From Guillardia theta CCMP2712 (lineage: Eukaryota; Cryptophyceae; Pyrenomonadales; Geminigeraceae): a stretch of 64,000 bases of DNA. Under the pieces are notes generated by a model. The model searched no databases. It worked only from the letters and a program-made list of their open reading frames with translations, and had not been told where the DNA came from. Made by a program: the position numbers and the translations under genes. The stretch spans positions 177,225-241,224 of the forward strand of contig NW_005434592.1 of NCBI RefSeq assembly GCF_000315625.1. Reading direction: 5' to 3'. Of this stretch, positions 59,595 through 64,000 are shown one piece after another; the first letter of the stretch is position 1; each line of letters begins with the position of its first letter.

Positions 59595-60561
59595 CAGCAG
59601 CAGCAGCAGCGAGCAGCGAGCAGCAGCAGCGTCGTACCCTTGAGAGACTCTACGACTTCATACTCCTTCCCTTCGATGTCCATCTTTACAAAGTCGACCT
59701 GCGCCGCGTCACCTTCACCTCCCCCGGGCTCGCCTCACCCGACTGTGCCCGAGCTCTCTCATGATCGTCCTCATGGTTTTGATCTTTCCTCCCGCATCGT
59801 CCGCCGCTCCTGCCGTACCAGGAGCTCGGAGACTTCCCCTCCTCCTCCTCCTCCTCCTCCTCCACTTCCTTTTCTTGCAGCTAAAAGACTCCTCCTCATC
59901 CCCTTGGCCCCCTGCCCCTCGTCCTGCTCCTCCTCCTCTTCCCCCTTCCCATACTTTTCCTCCTCTCCCTCTCCGTCCTCGTCCCCCTGCCGTCAGGAGA
60001 CGCAACCTCCTGCTCCTCCTGCTCCTCCTGCTCCTCCTCCCCTTGCCACTCCCTCACCGATCCCCACGTTGTGAATCTTCCAGTTGGGCCGCGCGTCGAA
60101 GATATGCTGGATGCGCTTGATGGGCTCGGGGTCGATCTCGAAGGCGTGCAGGAGGCAGCCAACCTCTAGCGTTGAGACATCAGAAGGAGGAACAGGAGGA
60201 GGAGGAGGAGGAGGAGGAGGAGGAGCAGGAGAAGGAGCAGGAGCAGAAGGAGAAGGAGAAGGAGAAGGAGAAGGAGAAGGAGAAGGGGAAGGGGAAGGGG
60301 ATGGGGGCGGGGGGGAAGGGGAGGAGATCTCACTCTCTACCCCCAGCTCGAACGCCACGTCATCCCACGTCCCGAAGGAGTAGATGACGCAGGGAGGACG
60401 GAGCGTGTGCAGGCGGCAAGTCCACCTGGCGCCAGGAAGTCAAGTCGCTCCATGCCTTGCATGCTCTCTCCTACTTCCCTCCGTCGTAGAGCGGCCCCGC
60501 TCGCTGCATGGTGGGGCAGGAGAAGACTTCAGGGAAGAAGTACCAAACCTGGAAGAAACGT

Positions 60562-60645
<84 letters not shown>

Positions 60646-60721
60646 CAGGAGCAGCAGGAGCAGCAGGAGCAGCAGGAGCAGCAGCGGAAGGAGTAAGAGC
60701 AGGAGCAGCAGGAGCAGGAGC

Positions 60722-60758
<37 letters not shown>

Positions 60759-61402
60759 TGAGCACTGCAGTCAATCACCTTAGCAGGTTCGAACTGAAAA
60801 GGAACTTCTTTGAACATCCCTAGAGCGCTATCGTACCTGCATGGAGTTCAACGCCCGTCCTCTTCCTCTTGCTCCACCTCTTGCTCGGTTTCTCCGTCAC
60901 GCTCAGTCCTCGCTCCAGCTCCTTGTACTTGCACTGCGTCCGCATGGCACAGTCCCTGCGCTGACAGAAGTGCGAGAGGAGGAGCGAGTTGTGCTGCGTC
61001 ACTTGCGCCTAGAGGCGATGAATGTTCATGAGACTTGAATGGGGGGAGGAAGGGAGCGAGAGGGCGAGCGAGCGAGGGGAGCGAGGGGAGGGGAGGGAGG
61101 GGAGGGAGAGGAGGGGAACTTCTTACCTCTGTTCTCTTCGACGAGATCTCCTTAAGCTCTTTGTGCTCTTTAACCTTGTCCTGCAAGTTCTTCACCAGCC
61201 TCTCCAGTCGCTCCACCGTCGGCATCAAGCTCTCGTTTCTAGCAACCCCTGGGTCTGCATGCTCCAGCGTCGCCTCCTCCACGCGTCTGCTGCTCCTCCT
61301 CATCCTCGTCTGGACTAGGAGGGAGAGGAGAGGGAACAGCAGCAGTAGCGCCCACAGCGACAGCAGACGCCATCGTCCCCGCTGCCCCGCCCCACGCACC
61401 AT
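59006..61402 (-). CDS. type II membrane FkbM/METTL24-like methyltransferase
   Basis: Exon 1 (61127-61402) gives MVRGAGQRGRWRLLSLWALL and a single membrane segment (LLSLWALLLLFPLLSLLVQT). A coiled-coil stem follows (PTVERLERLVKNLQDKVKEH), the layout of Golgi type II enzymes. Exon 2 (60837-61008) and a small exon (60779-60819) lead into VWYFFPEVFSCPTMQRAGP, then LYDGGK and PPCVIYSFGTWDDVAFEL. The catalytic part then reads CLLHAFEIDPEPIKRIQHIF, VDFVKMDIEGKEYEVVESLK and LNIQEIVIE. The D-G-G-K...C-x-x-Y-S-F-G and D-x-x-K-x-D-I-E-G motifs are those of FkbM/METTL24-type SAM methyltransferases. The substrate may be a glycan or secreted protein; this is inferred only. Introns contain (TCCTGC)n and (TCC)n. 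The stop is at 59006-59008. Confidence 0.85.
60562..60758. repeat. (AGCAGG)n hexanucleotide repeat in FkbM-like gene intron
   Basis: About 30 near-perfect units with some AGCAGC variants lie between the small exon at 60779-60819 and the next exon near 60550. The unit is the same as in the CPSF2 and lipase introns. Confidence 0.95.
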
Positions 61403-61459
61403 ACCCGCCCCCCTCCTACACCTGCCGTCTCCCCGACAATTTGCCCAGATTCCTTCCCC

Positions 61460-62746
61460 ATGGCAACGAGGCTGCAGCGGCTGGAGGAGGCGGCGGCCGA
61501 GGACAAGGGAGGACGGGGCATCGGGCCCCTGCTGAGGGAGGGAGAGCTCGAGGAAGCGACGAGGAGCCTGCAGCATGTCAGGGCCGTCGCCATTCTCACA
61601 GGCTACCCATGTTGCTCCTCTTCCCCCCCCACTGAGACCGATGGCCCCCCTGGTGCCCTCGCCATCGCCCGCGCGCTCATGCGCATGGGGAAGAGAGTCA
61701 TGCTGATGACGGACGAGATCAATCGTGAACCTATCGTGGCAGCAGAGGAGGAGGGGCGGAGGAGTTACGGGTGCGATCCAGTTCCGGTCCTCTCGTTCCC
61801 AGGAGGGAGCGTAAACGCGCAGGAGCTGGTGGAGTCGCTAGAGCTGGACTGCCTGATTGCCATAGAGAGAGCAGGGCCGGCGGAGGATGGAGGATACTAC
61901 ACTATGAGAGGAAGGGACATGTCGCTCTCGGTTCCCATCGCCAAGCTTGAGAGTCTGTTTGCATGCACGAGCAAGGACGGCAAATCGCTCGTGACTATCG
62001 TACCGCAGCATGTCAAGTGCTCCTCCTCTCACTCTGGGTTGGCAGGGTGTGGGAGACGGAGGCAACGAGGTCGGCATGGGCAAGCGCATCAAACTTGTTC
62101 GCGCGCATGTTCCGTTAGGGGACAAGATCGCATGCACAGTGAAGGTGAGGGAAAGGGTTCACGTTCGTGCTCAACGTTGTGCTGATGTTGTAACGTCAGG
62201 CGGACCACCTGATAGTTGCTGGAGTCTCCAACTGGGGAGGGTGGGCCCTTGCTCTTGCCCTCATGATCAGTCAGGTAGATTACCTTCCTGCCTCCCTCCT
62301 ATCCCACCATAGTAACGAAACAACTCTCCTCCATCTCTCGCGCTCCCCCGACTCCCTCTCCTCCCGTCTCCCTCTCCCTCCCCCTCCCCCTTCTTTCCTG
62401 CTCCTCGTTCCCCTCCCCGTTGCCTTTCCCAGTTGCCTTCCCTGTCCTCGCCACTCCTTCCCTCCTCCCGGCGTTTCCCCTGCTGATTTTCTTCCAGCAA
62501 TCTCACACGGACCCTCACGTTCTCAGCCTCGACGGCGAGAAGCGCATCCTGCAGGCGATGATCGCAGCTGGAGCTCGTGACGGGTGCGCCTGGTCCCTCC
62601 TGGTGCGAGCTCACTCCTTGTGCAGAGTCACGTCGAGCGACCAGCTCTCGGTGGACGGAATGCCGTGGGAGACGCATGAGGAACTCCTCAAGACGATGCT
62701 GAGCATAGCTAGCGATGAGGAAGAGATGAAGGATAGAGGAGGTTGA
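61460..62746 (+). CDS. D-glutamate cyclase-type (DUF4392) protein
   Basis: Four exons (61460-61999, 62046-62144, 62200-62274, 62498-62746) join in frame to 320 aa. The start is MATRLQRLEEAAAEDKGGRG. Motifs in order: AILTGYPCCSSSPPTETDGP, LIAIERAGPAEDGGYYTMRG, GVGDGGNEVGMGK and HLIVAGVSNWGGWALALAL. These match the GLUCM-like/DUF4392 domain that forms the C-terminal part of mammalian D-glutamate cyclase (DGLUCY), which turns D-glutamate into 5-oxo-D-proline. The DUF1445 part found in the mammalian protein is absent, so the domain stands alone. No clear organelle presequence is visible. The start lies only 57 bp from the divergent methyltransferase gene, which implies a very compact shared promoter. 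Confidence 0.88.
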
Positions 62747-62813
62747 GAGCAGCAGGCAAGTTCGGGGAGGTATACAAGTGTACAGAAGAGAGAGGAATAT
62801 ACAGGGACGGAGA

Positions 62814-64000
62814 TCAACAAGCGACTGAGCTGCTCGTTGAGTTTGTGCTTGCTTGTCGGCCCGTCTGACGAAGGTACGGGTCCTGCCATGTCATCATCAG
62901 CCAGCTGGGGTCGAAGTGGAGGGGGCAGACCTGGAAGATGGTGAGGACGTTGGGTCTATCCTGCTGCTTGTACGAGAGGCACTTGCGGATGAATTCCTTG
63001 GCCTTGTCCGACACCTTGGGCACGTCTTTGCCCTCAGGGAAGGAAACGCTTGTCGACTTGGTGATGGTCTGCCATGCTCGAATCAGGCCGGCCTGTCGCA
63101 CCCAGCAAGACTTCACCTGGTCGCGCAGCATGTGATCCTGGGACATTCCATGCCCGAAGGGTTTTGTCCCGTAGAGCATCTGGTAGAAGATGACTCCAGC
63201 CGACCACACGTCAACCTTTGACGAGATCTTGGGGGGAGACGTTCCAACCTGCTCGCACATGTTTAAGATTGAGCGGCACGGCAGGGAGATGGCGGAGACC
63301 TCGAAGCATTCGGGAGGGAGATACCAGTAAGTTCCAGCTCCTTGAGAGGTCAGCTCGATCTCGTTGGAGTTTTCCGAGTGCTCTTCCATGACTTTGGATA
63401 GCCCGAAGTCAGAGATTTTCACCTCTCCTTTGTGAAAGAGGATGTTTCCAGGCTTTAGATCAAAATGAATGACCTGTGAGATAGTTCAACAGCGAGTTTG
63501 GCGGGAGAAACTCAAGAGGAGAGAGACTGGAAGGAGGAGATAGAGGACTTGGCATAGGGTGAAACAAAGCAAGGTATACGGAGAGGGACGCGAGGAAGAC
63601 AAGAAGGAGTGGAGAAGAGGCGCAACCTTCTGTTTCTGCTCATTGAGATATTTCAGTCCTGCAAACACTTGCATGATGATGGAACGAGCCTCGCGCTCTG
63701 AAATTGTCTTTCTCTCCTTGAGCACCTGATCAAGTACTCGTCACAAGCAGATGCAACGCTCTACAGACAGACCTGCTCTAGATCGCCTTCGTCACAATGC
63801 TCAAGCACGGTGCAGAACCCATTGGTAGAGACTTCAAAGACATCTATCAATCGAACTATCCTTGGATGGCACAACTTTTTCTGAATCTCGTATTCTCTTG
63901 TAGCGTGCTTCATGTAATTCGTTCGCTTCTCTTCCTTCCATTGAGGATTCAATTCGTGGATTTTACATGCGACATCCCTCATTTCAACCAAATCGAAGGC
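62814..64000 (-). CDS. TLK: Tousled-like kinase, 5' part outside window
   Basis: The kinase domain is highly conserved with animal and plant TLKs. In order it has [20 protein letters not shown] (catalytic Lys region), [73 protein letters not shown] (catalytic Asp and Asn), [13 protein letters not shown] (DFG), [37 protein letters not shown] and [20 protein letters not shown]. TLKs are nuclear Ser/Thr kinases that phosphorylate the histone chaperone ASF1 in S phase. Introns lie near 63220-63260, 63480-63640 and 63725-63775. A 48-nt in-frame intron is likely before QDPYLRQTG. The N-terminal coiled coil lies beyond base 64000. It is convergent with the cyclase gene, 67 bp apart. Confidence 0.93.

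Noticed and set aside
60172-60387. Glu/Lys-rich frames opposite the FkbM-like gene
   Set aside because: (GGA)n and (AAGGAG)n intron repeats on the antisense strand.

Overview
The window is nuclear DNA of a eukaryote. Genes lie on both strands, often less than 200 bp apart. Most are cut by short GT-AG introns of about 40-100 nt. No operons or Shine-Dalgarno layout are seen. At least two predicted proteins (a glutaredoxin and an M41-like peptidase) begin with a signal peptide whose likely cleavage point is followed by Phe, as in plastid presequences of algae with red-type secondary plastids. With the gene content, this suggests a cryptophyte such as Guillardia, but that is an inference from sequence style and no species was matched.

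Layout. 1-1467 (-): 5' part of a secreted, aspartic-protease-like protein. 1801-5597 (+): a chromatin-type protein joining PHD, Tudor-like, PHD and PhyH-type dioxygenase domains. 6066-7384 (+): plastid-type glutaredoxin. 7668-10809 (-): CPSF2/CPSF100. 11716-13189 (+): protein phosphatase methylesterase. 13500-14347 (-): small EF-hand protein. 14.3-19.3 kb is gene-poor. 19372-20068 (+): ORMDL. 20.9-23.5 kb (-): NEK-type kinase. 24644-26033 (+): ribosomal protein L6. 26190-31319 (-): long coiled-coil protein with a PDZ domain near each end. 32359-33362 (+): NSE1-like subunit of SMC5/6. 33486-34625 (-): plastid M41-like peptidase. 35.4-40.0 kb: three near-identical copies of a gene with CENP-B/Tc5-type DNA-binding domains, one frameshifted. 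40.1-44.6 kb: an assembly gap, GcvT-like and CRN/RHS-like fragments and non-coding tracts. 44981-50287 (+): C2-SAM-lipase_3 protein. 50404-54167 (-): large papain-family protease with EGF-like repeats. 55928-56356 (-): SDHAF4. 57002-58383 (+): calponin-homology protein running toward a second gap. 59006-61402 (-): type II membrane FkbM/METTL24-like methyltransferase. 61460-62746 (+): D-glutamate-cyclase-type protein. 62814-64000 (-): Tousled-like kinase, 5' part beyond the window.

Two features recur between genes. GC-rich islands (2.15, 5.6, 15.5, 18.1, 34.7, 42.5 and 54.7 kb) share a vocabulary of short words without aligning to each other. C/G-run tracts beside them repeat the octamer AGGGGTAC. 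Many introns carry long tri- or hexanucleotide repeats, including (CTG)47 in the glutaredoxin gene and (AGCAGG)n in three unrelated genes.

The most interesting locus is the CENP-B-like trio. The copies match almost only within the coding sequence, and a 22-bp palindrome (TGACCTCT-N6-AGAGGTCA) lies upstream of each one.

Exon borders come from reading frames, splice consensus and conserved protein motifs. No transcript data or alignments could be used.
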